Counted from the stretch's first letter, positions 46,357 to 56,717 are shown. The stretch is DNA of 64,000 nucleotides from Lentisphaerales bacterium (GCA_022446985.1 JAKVBD010000005.1:62001-126000), one strand, 5' to 3'. Numbers and translations: made by a program. The notes: generated by a model from the letters alone, not told the origin.

Positions 46357-48530
46357 ATCGATTTACGACCAGTATTGAGTCATTCGATGTCATAGTGGCA
46401 GTTCTGACTGTGGGGCTTTTCATGTGGTTTTTTATACATAACGTTCGACATGCGACAAATAAGACTTCGACGACAATCGTTGAGACACTGCGCCTGTTAC
46501 TGGTCATTATGATTCTGGGAACATTGTTCGAACCAGAAATAGTTAAAACAGAAGAACGCAAAGAAAAGCCTCAGTTGAAAATTGTCTACGATGTATCTGG
46601 CAGTATGAAGACTCAAGATGTTTTAAGTGAGACAAAAATAATAAGTCGCGATGAGCAGGTCAAAGAAATTCTTGATTCAGGAGTTCATGAAAAGCTTTCC
46701 GAGCGCTTTCAGGTGACTGCTGAAAGTTTTGCCGGTGATCAGAATAATGTCAGCTCAACAGATATCAGTTCTTCACTGATGACGACTTTAGATAACTCGG
46801 AGAAGCTGCGTTCTGTAATTTTAATTTCAGACGGTTCATGGAATGAAGGCGCTAACCCTCTCGATGCTGCTATAAAATATCGCTCAAAAGGAGTTCCGGT
46901 ATTTACTCTTTCCAGTGGCCGTGATCAGTACCTTCCAGATCTGGTAATCGAAAAAGTCGATGCTCCGACTTTTGGTTTGGTGAATGAAAAAATCCTAATT
47001 CCATTTAGCATTCGAAATTATCTGAATCGCGATTTGGCAATCACCGTTACACTTAAAAATTCTCGTTTGGTACGTTTGAATAAAACTTTAAGGATTCCAG
47101 CCGGTCAATTAGTCAGTGATTCAATTGTCTGGCAGCCGAAGTTTGAAGGTAAGTACGACTTTGAAATCTCGGTCCCTGAGTATGAGGAAGAGATCAATAA
47201 GCTCAATAACAAAAAAGTCTTTTCGATCAATGTCCGTCAGGAGCAGCTAAAGGTTTTAGTGGTTGATACTTTGCCCCGTTGGGAGTATCGCTACTTGAGG
47301 AACGCTCTTATGCGTGATCCGGGAGTTACGGTTCATACTTTGCTGATGCACCAGATAGATATGAAGCAAGGTGATGGCGAAGGCTACTTAACGGCATTTC
47401 CAGAAAGTCGTGAAGAGTTGTCTTCATACGATGTCATCTTTTTAGGAGATATAGGAACCCGTCAAAAGCAGCTCAAAAAAGAACACTACGAAATGATTCG
47501 TGCTCTTGTAGAAAAACAGGGCAGTGGAGTTGTCTTCATGCCGGGAACCAGTGGTCATCATTTGACAATGTTAGATACGGCTTTAGAAGATTTGATTCCG
47601 GTTATTTACGATGAAAAGTCGCCTTACGGAAAAGCTTTCCAGGTTGAATCTAAGTTGCTTCTGACAACGGAAGGCCGTGATCACTTATTGACTTTACTAA
47701 GCGATACCCCTTCAAGTAACACAGCTTTATGGAAGCAGCTTCCGGGCTTTTACTGGAACACAGCAGTGAAGAAGGCCAAAGTCGGTTCTAGTGTTTTGGC
47801 AGTTCACAGCAGTTTGCGTAATGAGTGGGGCCGTATTCCTCTTTTGGTTACCCGCCCTTATGGCAATGGTAACACTCTTTTCCTTGGAACGGACAATGCC
47901 TGGCGCTGGCGTAAAGGTGTCGAAGACAAGTATCACTATCGTTTTTGGGGACAGGTTGTTCGTTGGATGGCCAATAAACGTCACATGTCTTACTCCAAAC
48001 AGGTGCGTTTGTTTTATAATCCAATGCGTATTACAAAAGGCGATAAAGTCAGTCTTCAGGCGACTATTTTGGATAAGGCCGGTTTTCCCAAAAACGATGG
48101 CGAAATTATCTGCAGTATAATTGGACCAGATAAGAGTGAACATCAGTTCCAAATGAAGGAAGAAGATGGCGGCTGGGGTCTTTATAAAGGCGAATTTGAA
48201 GCTGAAGAGTCTGGAACTTATGAGGTTAAGATTGGTTCAAAAGACAAGATGGTTACCTTTGAAACGACTTTACTGGTCTCTGGAGAGACAGTTGAGAAGG
48301 TTGGTAAGCCGGCCAATTTTGATGCTTTGAAAGATATTGCCCGTATTTCAAATGGGGCCTTTCACGATGTCAGTAAGATGGGCGAAGTGGTTTCTTTGAT
48401 CGAACAATTACCGGAAGACAAGCCACGTGAGCTGCGCTTGCGAATTTGGAATCAATGGTGGTGGGGTGCTATAATTGTAGCACTTGCCGGTTTGTACTGG
48501 GTGACGCGTAAAAAGATGGGCCTGGTGTGA
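46353..48530 (+). CDS. Large VWA/GATase-like membrane protein
   Basis: The 725-residue protein has N-terminal helices (about 9-27 and 38-53) and a VWA-like domain with IVYDVSGSMKT and VILISDGSWNEGANPLDAA. Then come two beta-sandwich regions, a class I GATase-like domain (LVVDTLPRWEYRYLRNAL, DVIFLGDIG, GSGVVFMPGTSGHH), another beta region and a C-terminal helix. The GATase-like fold lacks a catalytic triad that I can recognise, so binding rather than catalysis is likely. Partner of the preceding BatA-like protein by operon and architecture. Confidence 0.9.
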   Translation: MNRFTTSIESFDVIVAVLTVGLFMWFFIHNVRHATNKTSTTIVETLRLLLVIMILGTLFEPEIVKTEERKEKPQLKIVYDVSGSMKTQDVLSETKIISRDEQVKEILDSGVHEKLSERFQVTAESFAGDQNNVSSTDISSSLMTTLDNSEKLRSVILISDGSWNEGANPLDAAIKYRSKGVPVFTLSSGRDQYLPDLVIEKVDAPTFGLVNEKILIPFSIRNYLNRDLAITVTLKNSRLVRLNKTLRIPAGQLVSDSIVWQPKFEGKYDFEISVPEYEEEINKLNNKKVFSINVRQEQLKVLVVDTLPRWEYRYLRNALMRDPGVTVHTLLMHQIDMKQGDGEGYLTAFPESREELSSYDVIFLGDIGTRQKQLKKEHYEMIRALVEKQGSGVVFMPGTSGHHLTMLDTALEDLIPVIYDEKSPYGKAFQVESKLLLTTEGRDHLLTLLSDTPSSNTALWKQLPGFYWNTAVKKAKVGSSVLAVHSSLRNEWGRIPLLVTRPYGNGNTLFLGTDNAWRWRKGVEDKYHYRFWGQVVRWMANKRHMSYSKQVRLFYNPMRITKGDKVSLQATILDKAGFPKNDGEIICSIIGPDKSEHQFQMKEEDGGWGLYKGEFEAEESGTYEVKIGSKDKMVTFETTLLVSGETVEKVGKPANFDALKDIARISNGAFHDVSKMGEVVSLIEQLPEDKPRELRLRIWNQWWWGAIIVALAGLYWVTRKKMGLV

Positions 48531-48540
48531 GGAGGAAATT

Positions 48541-51500
48541 GTGAAACTGGATAAAATGAACTTGCCGGATGAACTGGCACAAAAGTTACACAAAGTTGAG
48601 AAGCGTTGGTTAGCTGTAGAGTCGACTTCTACATCCTTAATCAGTCTATCGATTTTCCTTTGCTCCTTGGTCATAATGTATCTTTCGGACAGGCTATGGG
48701 ATACTGCACCGGCTGTTAGACTAATACTTCTTTCTGTAACACTCGTAAGCTTTATTTCTTATGTTGTCGTGCATTTGAAGAAGCGTAAAGCTTATACAGA
48801 TTCGCCCTTTAAAATTATTGATTTAGTGCAAAAGCATTACCCTCAATTGGGGGATTCTTTGCAAGGGGCGGTTGAGTTATCTGATGAAAGCACCAGACCG
48901 GATAATATATCGCCCGAGCTGTGCCGAGCAGCTGTTGCTCAAGTTGCACAGGGAACTTCAGAATTAGACTTTGGCGCTTCTGTACACACTGACCAGCGAA
49001 ATAAATACAGTCGTTTATTTGGCCTTGCTGTTCTCATGATTATTGTTTTTTCGAGTCTAGATAATCAGGCCTTATTAAGTTCTGTTCAGCGTTGGTTAAA
49101 TCCATTCAGTCAGACAGAAAGATATACCTTTGTTCAGTTGAATGATCTTCCTGAAGAAATGATCGTTCTTCATGGTGAAGCCTTTGAGTTGGAAATAAAC
49201 TTGAAACCGGAATCAAAAATGAAGCCGGAGGCGATAAGCTGGAATTTCCTCGGTTTACCAGAGCAGCGTACTTCGCTTGTAAATGGCAAAACGACTCTTC
49301 TGTTTCCGGGACAAACAGCAGAAACAGTTTTGTATGTCTTTGCATTTGACTGTGTGAGAAAAGTCAAAATTATTCCAGTACACAGGCCAGCCATAACCGA
49401 GCTTCAAGCGCATGTCAAAATGCCAGATTATTTACAGCATAAAGATTTGGCTCTCGAACTTTCCGGTAATTCTTTGGAATTGATTCAGGGTAGTGAACTG
49501 ACGATCAAGGGTATTAGTAGCAATGCTCTTGCTTCAGTCGGTATTTACCAGCCAACTTTAAAGGAAGTTGCAGAAGTGATGAAAGCTCCGCTTGAAGAAC
49601 GCAAGCAGCTACTAACTGATATTTTCAAAAAGTATCAGTCTTCTGGAAAATCTCTGACTGGATCTGTCTCTGGAGATAAATTCAGCAGTCGCGCCATAAA
49701 AGTTGAGAATGAAGATAAATTTTACATTACCTGGCAGGACGAATATGGCTTTAAAGAGAAAGAACCATTTAGCTTACAGATTCAAACTGTAGAGGATGCA
49801 GCGCCTCAGGTGGAATTTGAAAATGTCAGTCGGGCTTTTGCTCTGTTGGTTTCAGAAAATATCCCATTGCCGATGAATGCGACTGATAACTTTGGGGTGA
49901 AATACCTTAAGATAAACTATGAAGTCCAATCGCCGACAAATGAGAATTTTTCAAAGACATTCAACCATCTGATTAAGAAAGGTGGACCTGACCAGAGGAG
50001 TGTTTCCGGCGAGTTTATTTTTGCGCCATCGCAACTGGATATCCCAGAGGGAAGCGTGGTAAAAGTTTGCGCTTTAACTAATGATTACCTGCCAGGAAGA
50101 AAAGACTCTATTTCGGCAGATTACAAAATATTCGTTTTGAGTAAAGAAGAACATGCCAAGCTTATTCAGGATCGCTTTGATTCGTTGGGTTCAAAGCTCG
50201 AGGGCATAGGTATGCAGGAAGACGAGAACTTACAGAAGAATCTGCAGATGGCTGATATGGAGTTGGACGACTTAAACTCTCAAGAAGGTCAGGATGCTTT
50301 GGAAGAATCTTTGGCAGCTGAAAAAGCCAATGCTAAGCGTTTAGAGCAGATGATTGATGAAGGCATGCAGTTAGTCGAAGAGGCTTTGAAAAATGATGAG
50401 TTTGGTGAAGATCAGTTGCGTGAATGGACAGAGATGCTCGATGAACTGAATGAGCTGGCTGAAAATGAGATGGCTGAAATTCAAGATGGCTTAGCACAAG
50501 CAAGTCAGGAAGAAAGTGCCAATTCAGGTCTACGTATAGAAGGGCTAAAAGGAGCCATTCAAAAGCAGCAGGAAGTTATGCGTAAGTTGCGCCGTTTATC
50601 GAAAGATTTCGATGAAAATATGAAGAAAGCGACCCTGCGAAACTTTGCTGCCCGCTTGCGAAATATGTCCAAGAAAGAAGCTCAGGTTGCCGGTCTATTG
50701 CAGAAGTTGTTTGTTCAATCTGTGGGACTAAGTTTTGAAAACCTGCCGGATGAACTGAAGCGTTTAAATGACAAAGTTTTGATTCTTCAAAAGAAAGAAA
50801 TCAATGTCGATATAGGCCTTATAAAACAGGAAATCAGTAGCTTCTATGCACGGACTAAAATAGAAAAGTACCGTGAAGTTACCGATGACATGGATAAGAA
50901 GAATGTGAATGATGAGCTGAAAGAATTGGCTTATCTCATAGAGCTGAATAAGGCCAGTGCCAGTATTAAACCTGCTCAGAAATGGGCCAAGCAGTTTAAG
51001 GAATGGTCTGAAATGCTTGATCCCAAACCGAAAGACGATGAAAATCAGAATCAGGATCAAAACGAACAGCAGAACCAGGAACAAAATATGGAGATGCTGT
51101 TGGCCATTATCCGGGTGATTGAAGAGGAACAGGATATTCACAGCGAAACCAAGTTTTTGGAATGGCAGAGAAATACCAAAGAAGAACTTTCGGAAGAAGA
51201 TAAAACTGCCAAGAAAGAAAAACACGAAAAGGCAGCGACTTCTTTAGCGGATCGTCAGAAAGAAAATATCGATAAACTTAAAGAGATCCGCGAAAAGCTC
51301 AAAGAGTCAAAAGTCACCAAGTTGATGGATGACGCCGAAAATGCCATGGATGAAGCCGAAAGACGCTTACGTAAATTTGATACTGGCAAGAGCACTTTAG
51401 CTTCAGAGGCCGCCGCTGTGGAACTTATGATTGCTATATTTGAAGCCTCTAATCAAGGTGGTGGCAGCAGCTCGTCGATGATGTCGATGATGCAACAAAT

Positions 51501-51720
51501 GATGCAGCAGGGTCGTTCATCCGGAGGAAATCAATCTGGTGGCAGCAATCAAGGCGGCCAGGCATCTGTACCAACAGAGGTCAAAGGTTCAGGAGATGGC
51601 GAAAAACTTGCGGACAGAAATCCGGATAAACACAGCGGAGTATCTATGGAAGAGGTTCCTGTGGAGTTCCGGGAAGCCTTGGAGTCCTACTATAAAGAAG
51701 TGGAGAAGAGCCTTGAGTAA
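48541..51720 (+). CDS. Giant DUF4175-like membrane protein with coiled coils
   Basis: The 1059-residue protein starts at GTG behind a strong ribosome site (GAGGAGG). Helices lie near 33-50, 58-76 and 160-175. A long periplasmic beta-rich part (200-540) is followed by an acidic, Gln/Glu/Lys-rich coiled-coil stretch (540-980) with runs such as NQNQDQNEQQNQEQN. The tail is Gly/Ser/Gln-rich (SSSMMSMMQQMMQQG, GGNQSGGSNQGGQ). DUF4175-like proteins accompany MoxR/DUF58/VWA genes in several phyla. I infer a scaffold spanning the periplasm. The next gene starts inside its last codons. Confidence 0.88.
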   Translation: MKLDKMNLPDELAQKLHKVEKRWLAVESTSTSLISLSIFLCSLVIMYLSDRLWDTAPAVRLILLSVTLVSFISYVVVHLKKRKAYTDSPFKIIDLVQKHYPQLGDSLQGAVELSDESTRPDNISPELCRAAVAQVAQGTSELDFGASVHTDQRNKYSRLFGLAVLMIIVFSSLDNQALLSSVQRWLNPFSQTERYTFVQLNDLPEEMIVLHGEAFELEINLKPESKMKPEAISWNFLGLPEQRTSLVNGKTTLLFPGQTAETVLYVFAFDCVRKVKIIPVHRPAITELQAHVKMPDYLQHKDLALELSGNSLELIQGSELTIKGISSNALASVGIYQPTLKEVAEVMKAPLEERKQLLTDIFKKYQSSGKSLTGSVSGDKFSSRAIKVENEDKFYITWQDEYGFKEKEPFSLQIQTVEDAAPQVEFENVSRAFALLVSENIPLPMNATDNFGVKYLKINYEVQSPTNENFSKTFNHLIKKGGPDQRSVSGEFIFAPSQLDIPEGSVVKVCALTNDYLPGRKDSISADYKIFVLSKEEHAKLIQDRFDSLGSKLEGIGMQEDENLQKNLQMADMELDDLNSQEGQDALEESLAAEKANAKRLEQMIDEGMQLVEEALKNDEFGEDQLREWTEMLDELNELAENEMAEIQDGLAQASQEESANSGLRIEGLKGAIQKQQEVMRKLRRLSKDFDENMKKATLRNFAARLRNMSKKEAQVAGLLQKLFVQSVGLSFENLPDELKRLNDKVLILQKKEINVDIGLIKQEISSFYARTKIEKYREVTDDMDKKNVNDELKELAYLIELNKASASIKPAQKWAKQFKEWSEMLDPKPKDDENQNQDQNEQQNQEQNMEMLLAIIRVIEEEQDIHSETKFLEWQRNTKEELSEEDKTAKKEKHEKAATSLADRQKENIDKLKEIREKLKESKVTKLMDDAENAMDEAERRLRKFDTGKSTLASEAAAVELMIAIFEASNQGGGSSSSMMSMMQQMMQQGRSSGGNQSGGSNQGGQASVPTEVKGSGDGEKLADRNPDKHSGVSMEEVPVEFREALESYYKEVEKSLE

Positions 51721-52702
51721 AATACTATTATTTATATCTATGACCTTTCTTACAGTCAGCACAGCTCAAGCTCAGGTGTTTGGTAAAACCATTGGCGAGC
51801 CGGTACCTCCTGAAGTGGAGCGTATGTATAAAAAGGGGCTCAACTATCTTGTAAAGAATCAACAACCAAATGGAACCTGGGGCAGCGACTACTACTCGCG
51901 AGAACCCGGTGTTGTCGGTCTGGCTATATTGGCACTCCTCGCTCATGGTGAAGACCCTAACTACGGGCCATATGCTTCGACTGTAAAAAAAGCGATCGAT
52001 TATATTCTTAAGCAACAGAATAGCAGTACCGGCATGATCGGCTCTTCTATGTATAATCATGGTTTTGCAGCGTTGGCTTTAGCGGAAGTTTATGGTGCTG
52101 TAAATGATCCAAAAATCGGCCCGGCTCTTGAAAAAGCTGTAAAGTTGCTGTTATCTTCTCAAGCACGTAATCCTTTTAATTCCTGGCGTTACAGCCCTTC
52201 GGGAAGAGATGCCGATACGACTGCAGCAGGAGCTTGTATGGTTGCTTTGTTTGCTGCTAGAAATGCCGGAATCGGTGTTCCGCAATCAGCTCTGGACAAA
52301 GGGATGTATTACTATAAAAGATGTCAAAGTACAGATGGAGGGTTTGGTTACACAAGTCCAGGTGGTTCGAATACACCAAGAACAGCGATAGGAACGTTAG
52401 TTTACGCTTTAGGAAAGAAAAAGAAGTCACGGGTTTGGAAAGATGCTCTTGCTTATTTAAAGGGAAGAGGTTACGACTCAGATCATTATTATTACTACTA
52501 TCTGTACTACATGCCGCAGGCTCTTTTTCAGTCAGATATTGAACAGTGGAAAAAATGGAATAAAATCAATATAAAGGCGTTAACTTCCAGGCAGGCACCA
52601 AATGGATCCTGGAGTGGTAGCCACGGTGTAGTTTTTTCAACGTCAACAGCGTTGTTGTCGTTGGCTTTGAATTATAGATTTTTGCCAATTTACGAACGAT
52701 AA
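51713..52702 (+). CDS. Exported alpha/alpha-toroid (prenyltransferase/squalene oxidase repeat) protein
   Basis: The 329-residue protein has a signal peptide (LLFISMTFLTVSTAQAQ). Repeats of the squalene-cyclase/prenyltransferase type follow, for example GLNYLVKNQQPNGTWGSDYY, YILKQQNSSTGMIGSS, YYKRCQSTDGGFGYTSPGG and LTSRQAPNGSWSGSHG (QxxxGxW pattern). No cyclase DxDD motif is present, so it is probably a binding toroid. I start it at TTG 51713, with GGAGAAG 4 bases before it; the longer in-frame reading runs antisense to nothing and would bury the signal peptide. It overlaps the coiled-coil gene by 8 bases. Confidence 0.88.
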   Translation: MSKILLFISMTFLTVSTAQAQVFGKTIGEPVPPEVERMYKKGLNYLVKNQQPNGTWGSDYYSREPGVVGLAILALLAHGEDPNYGPYASTVKKAIDYILKQQNSSTGMIGSSMYNHGFAALALAEVYGAVNDPKIGPALEKAVKLLLSSQARNPFNSWRYSPSGRDADTTAAGACMVALFAARNAGIGVPQSALDKGMYYYKRCQSTDGGFGYTSPGGSNTPRTAIGTLVYALGKKKKSRVWKDALAYLKGRGYDSDHYYYYYLYYMPQALFQSDIEQWKKWNKINIKALTSRQAPNGSWSGSHGVVFSTSTALLSLALNYRFLPIYER

Positions 52703-52715
52703 AGAGAGGTAGAAT

Positions 52716-54116
52716 ATGTTATCGGAAAAAATACTTGCGTTCACCTCAGCCCTGTTAATCAGTGGTTCCCTGATTGCGCAGCTGGAAATTAATGAAGCAG
52801 AAAAGAGTGAAGTTAAAAATGTTATAGAAGTTGCCGGTCCTCAGGAAGATGGCGAGGCTAAGCGCGCTAAAGCAGATGATTTAAAATTTATAAGCGGAGA
52901 TTACTTCAAAGGCAGTCTTGTATCGATTACAGAAGAAGGCCTGAAGTGGTCACACTCTGAAGCGAAATCAGAAATTGTTTTCAGACCGGATAATCTCGAT
53001 AAACTTTCCTTTGGCCATATTCCAGTCAGCCTGCGCAGATCAGGTGTGACGGATATCACTCTGACCAATGGCGACAAACTTTTCGGTTTGATTGATCAAT
53101 TGAACGAAGATTACCTTGTACTCGATACTTGGTATGCCGGCAAGCTGCAGATCGAACGTCCGATGATTCAGGCAATCCACTCAGGTGGTGGAGAAAGTAA
53201 AGCCATCTTTGAAGGTCCAAATAGTCTGGATGAATGGCAAGTCGCTAATCGCGGTAGCTGGTCTTTTAAAGATGACTACCTTTACAATACGCGCCAGTAT
53301 GGCGGTGTCGGTAAAGACGTTAAACTACCAGATAAGTCCAACCTTGAATTTACTATTTCATGGAAGAGCCGTTTAAACTTCCAGGTACATTTTTATACAG
53401 ATAGAGTTCATAGCTCAGGTGGTAACTGCTATCAGCTTGTTATGAACAACCGTTATTGCTATGTTCAGCGTTACAGCAACCATGAAGGCAGTGACCAGCT
53501 TGGATCATTTAATTTGAGCAGTTTAAATGATAAATTTAAAGTTTCTATTCGGACTGACAAAGAGAAGAAGAGTATCCTGATCTTGATTGACGACAAAGTT
53601 GTTAAACAGATCAACGACCCGAGTAACTTTGCCGGTAAAGGAACAGGTGTCCTTTTCTACTCACATCAGGGTGATATTCGCTTATCGAACATTCGCGTTA
53701 ATCAGTGGAATGGTGCAGTGGGTAACACAGCTAAACAGGAAATCAAGAGTAAGGATTCTATCCTGTTCGTGAATAAAGATAGTGTTACCGGCGAGCTAAA
53801 AACAATTAAAGACGGAAAAGTTGTCTTCGATACTCCTTTCGCTCCTTTGACGATTCCAATTGGTCGTATATCTTCCATAGTGCTTGGCGAAGAAGGTTAT
53901 GAGAAGCCGCGGCGAAATGCCGGTGACGTTGAAGGCTTTTTTGCGAATGGTGCTGGTCGCTTAACTCTGAAGCTGAAATCTTTTGTTGAAGGTAAGGTGA
54001 ATGGCAGTAGCGAAAACTTTGGAGATGGCGCCTTCGATGTCAGAGCATTTGAAAAGGTCTTTTTTAACATTTATACAGACAAGAAAAAAAGTGGCGAGGA
54101 ACAGGGAGATTGGTAA
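52716..54116 (+). CDS. Secreted LamG/DUF1080-like protein
   Basis: The 466-residue exported protein has a signal peptide (about 1-21), a small barrel-like region with repeated patterns (GDYFKGSLVSITEEGLKW, NGDKLFGLIDQLNEDYLVL) and a concanavalin-like domain. The latter is seen in GPNSLDEWQVANRGSWSFKD, GNCYQLVMNNRYCYVQRY and GKGTGVLFYSHQGDIRLSNI, the ending usual for DUF1080. A C-terminal part resembles the N-terminal barrel. It likely binds polysaccharide or another envelope polymer. Ribosome site GAGAGG. Last gene of the operon. Confidence 0.82.
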   Translation: MLSEKILAFTSALLISGSLIAQLEINEAEKSEVKNVIEVAGPQEDGEAKRAKADDLKFISGDYFKGSLVSITEEGLKWSHSEAKSEIVFRPDNLDKLSFGHIPVSLRRSGVTDITLTNGDKLFGLIDQLNEDYLVLDTWYAGKLQIERPMIQAIHSGGGESKAIFEGPNSLDEWQVANRGSWSFKDDYLYNTRQYGGVGKDVKLPDKSNLEFTISWKSRLNFQVHFYTDRVHSSGGNCYQLVMNNRYCYVQRYSNHEGSDQLGSFNLSSLNDKFKVSIRTDKEKKSILILIDDKVVKQINDPSNFAGKGTGVLFYSHQGDIRLSNIRVNQWNGAVGNTAKQEIKSKDSILFVNKDSVTGELKTIKDGKVVFDTPFAPLTIPIGRISSIVLGEEGYEKPRRNAGDVEGFFANGAGRLTLKLKSFVEGKVNGSSENFGDGAFDVRAFEKVFFNIYTDKKKSGEEQGDW

Positions 54117-54157
54117 TTCCCACTGCGATCACTTAAACATGGGAGCAGCTGATTTTT

Positions 54158-55333
54158 ATGTCGCTTAAAGGTGAACTTTCCAAGTGGCTTGGTGAATTTA
54201 AAAGTTGGCGCCACCATATTCACGCCAATCCAGAAACTGCGTTTAATGAATTTTCCACTGCAGCTTTTGTTGAAGAAAAGCTGCAGAGTTTTGGTGTAGA
54301 TGAACTACACACAAAAATGGCCGCCACCGGTATAGTCGCAGTTATCAAAGGCAAATATCCTAGCGATAAGTCTATTGCTCTGCGTGCTGACCTCGATGCG
54401 CTGGACATCCTCGAAAAAAATACTTTTGACTACTGTTCTCAAAATGCCGGTAAGATGCATGCTTGTGGCCACGATGGTCACACAAGCATGTTGCTTGGAG
54501 CAGCAAAGTATTTATGTAAGCATCGCGGCTTTTCAGGAACAGTTTATTGTATTTTCCAGCCTGCAGAAGAAAATGAAGGCGGCGCAGGGGTCATGATTGA
54601 AGAAGGCTTGTTCGAGAAATTCCCTGCAGAAAGAGTTTATGGTATGCACAATTGGCCGGGTTTAGAAGCCGGTGCGATTGCCATTCACAAGGGGCCGGTT
54701 ATGGCAGCTGCAGATCGTTTTGATCTGGTCGTTAAAGGAAAAGGCGGACATGCCGCTATGCCGCATTTGACTAATGATCCTTTGGTGACGGGAACTTTAC
54801 TGGTGAATGCTCTGCAGCAAATTCATTCGCGTATTATGAACCCGCTTGATCAAGCCGTTATTTCAATTACCCAATTTCACGCTGGAGAAGCGTATAATGT
54901 GATTCCAGATGAAGCGGTTATTCGCGCCTCAGTCCGTACCTTTAAACCTGAAGTTAAGCAGATGATTATTGAAAAAATTCATCAGATGGCCGAAGGAGTG
55001 TGTCAGTCCAATAATTGCACTTATGAACTGAATTATCGAGACGGTTACCCATCAACAGTAAATACTGTAGAAGCAGCAGAGATTTGTACACAGGCAGCCC
55101 TTCAGACGGTTCCAGATGAAAAGGTTTTGTTAGACTTACCACCAAGCCTGGCAAGCGAAGACTTTGGGATGATGCTCAATGAGAAGCCTGGTTGTTATGT
55201 ATGGCTTGGAAATGGGCCGGGAGCGAGTGGTTGTATGCTGCACAATCCTCACTACGATTTTAACGATGAAATTCTCGTAACTGGAGTCTCCTACTGGGTT
55301 AACCTTGTCAAAGCTGAGCTTCCAGTTAAATAG
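54158..55333 (+). CDS. M20-family amidohydrolase (hippurate hydrolase/IAA-amino acid hydrolase type)
   Basis: The 391-residue cytoplasmic metallohydrolase has HACGHDGHT (101-109) with metal ligands C103 and H105, PAEENEGG with E137/E138, and H164 in GMHNWPG. This is the M20D pattern (Cys instead of Asp). Substrates of the family are N-acyl amino acids or N-acetyl-diaminopimelate. The gene stands 40 bases after the operon end and may be transcribed with it. Acceptor chemistry is not readable. Confidence 0.93.
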   Translation: MSLKGELSKWLGEFKSWRHHIHANPETAFNEFSTAAFVEEKLQSFGVDELHTKMAATGIVAVIKGKYPSDKSIALRADLDALDILEKNTFDYCSQNAGKMHACGHDGHTSMLLGAAKYLCKHRGFSGTVYCIFQPAEENEGGAGVMIEEGLFEKFPAERVYGMHNWPGLEAGAIAIHKGPVMAAADRFDLVVKGKGGHAAMPHLTNDPLVTGTLLVNALQQIHSRIMNPLDQAVISITQFHAGEAYNVIPDEAVIRASVRTFKPEVKQMIIEKIHQMAEGVCQSNNCTYELNYRDGYPSTVNTVEAAEICTQAALQTVPDEKVLLDLPPSLASEDFGMMLNEKPGCYVWLGNGPGASGCMLHNPHYDFNDEILVTGVSYWVNLVKAELPVK

Positions 55334-55514
55334 GCATAGATTTTGCTCTAAAAGTACTTTACCATTAGTGCTAAATTCAGCTGACTTTTTTGGGTGGCGA
55401 AATTCTTATTGGAGGACCTGCAAAAGCAGGCACAGCAGTCAAGTTGAAAAAAGATAACGACATAGAAGTCAATCTTCCGGCAACTCAAACGGGCAATTAA
55501 GTTGGTTTTCGGGA

Positions 55515-56701
55515 AATGTTTCCTCTTAAAAAGGGGAGTGGCCAGTCCATTCGTAACTCTGTAAATGCCGATAACTTTTAGGAAACCATCTATTTTAAAA
55601 GATTTAGCAAGTCAGTTCTTCGCCGTTTATAGATATCTGCTGTCTCAGCTTTGGGTATGGCCTTAATTGGTTTGTTTATTCTCGACCCTTTGTTTAATGA
55701 TGATGAAAGCTATACAGCCAGCACACACTTACTCCACAAGGAGTATAAACGAGAAGGTGGTAGTTTTAGTGTAAATACCGTGAAAGGTATGATTATTATG
55801 TCGCAGAACTGTAAGGCAGTGAAGACTATTTTGAATATTGATTTATAGGTTGATACAATTCAACGCATGTGTCGGGTGACGGTTAATCGAAAATCAAACT
55901 TTTTAGTTCTAAGTGCGACGGCAAAGGATGCAGATTTAGCTAGAGATATTGCTAATACACTTGGAGAAATGGCCGTTAAAACAACCTGGCATTTTATCGG
56001 CAGAAAGCAGAAAACGGCCGCAATTCATTGAGAACACAAGCAGATGCTGCACGCCTAAAAGCCAAAGAAGCCGACACAGCTTTGGTGAAATTTCAAAGTG
56101 CAAACAAGATAGTGGATATGGAAATTACCAGACGCCGCTTGATTGAGTCAATTGCTGACCTTGAAGAGAGATTTAAGGAAAGTGATAACATGATCACTGC
56201 GAGAAAGGTAGAGCAATAAGCAATTCAGGGAGAGTTGAAAATAATCCCTAAGGAGATTAGCAGCACAGTTAAAAAGCAGGACTTTTTGGTATTTGAGTAT
56301 CAGGCATTGAAGCGTAAATACATCGAGTTAGTTTCTGAATATGGTGAGAATAACCATAAAGTTTTAAAGGTGAAAGAAGAGCTGGAGAAAATTAAACGCT
56401 CTATTGAGACAGGCGAAGACTCTGCCAAAGACACTCTCAAAGCGCGCAATCAGCTGTACGATGCTCTTAAATTGAAAGAAACAGAAATTCAGATTAATCT
56501 AGATAAATCAGTGAAACTAAATGCTGCTGTTGGTGAAATTTTTAAAGAGAAGCAGGCCTTTGTCCAGAGACTTCCAGAGTTACAAATTATTTTCAGTCGA
56601 TTGCAACAGGAAAAAAAGAAGCCGTGAAACTGTTAGAAGCTTTACACCAGGGAATAGGTCAGGCTTCATTTGAGTCTTTATCTGTTTTAAGAAACCTCTA
56701 G
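55515..56701 (+). pseudogene. GumC/Wzz-like exopolysaccharide chain-length protein, decayed
   Basis: One frame from 55515 gives MFPLKKGSGQS, TAG, ETIYFKRFSKSVLRRL, TAG, a helix (LGMALIGLFILDPLF), then KTILNIDL, TAG, VDTIQRMCRVTVNRKSNFL and TAKDADLARDIANTLGE, the classic GumC/Wzz pattern. Frameshifts near 56010 and 56620 carry it into other frames with the coiled coil (AKEADTALVKFQSANK, then ALKRKYIELVSEYGENN). A TAA lies at 56217-56219. The expected C-terminal helix and kinase-like part are absent or unrecognisable. Such proteins control polymer length in the inner membrane. A short open piece before it (about 55395-55498, VKLKKDNDIEVNLPAT) may be the tail of another lost gene. Confidence 0.8.
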
Positions 56702-56717
56702 GTAACAGGAAGAGATT

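Noticed and set aside
48541-51720. Long antisense frames opposite the coiled-coil gene (for example 50764-51225) and opposite other long genes
   Set aside because: They mirror the Glu/Lys/Gln-rich codons of the sense gene, giving Phe/Leu-rich nonsense, and lack ribosome sites.
55515-55850. Amber recoding in the GumC-like gene, because the first three in-frame stops are all TAG
   Set aside because: A TAA and frameshifts follow in the same gene, and neighbouring intact genes use TAG as a real stop (for example the MoxR gene at 43497-43499), so ordinary decay explains it better.
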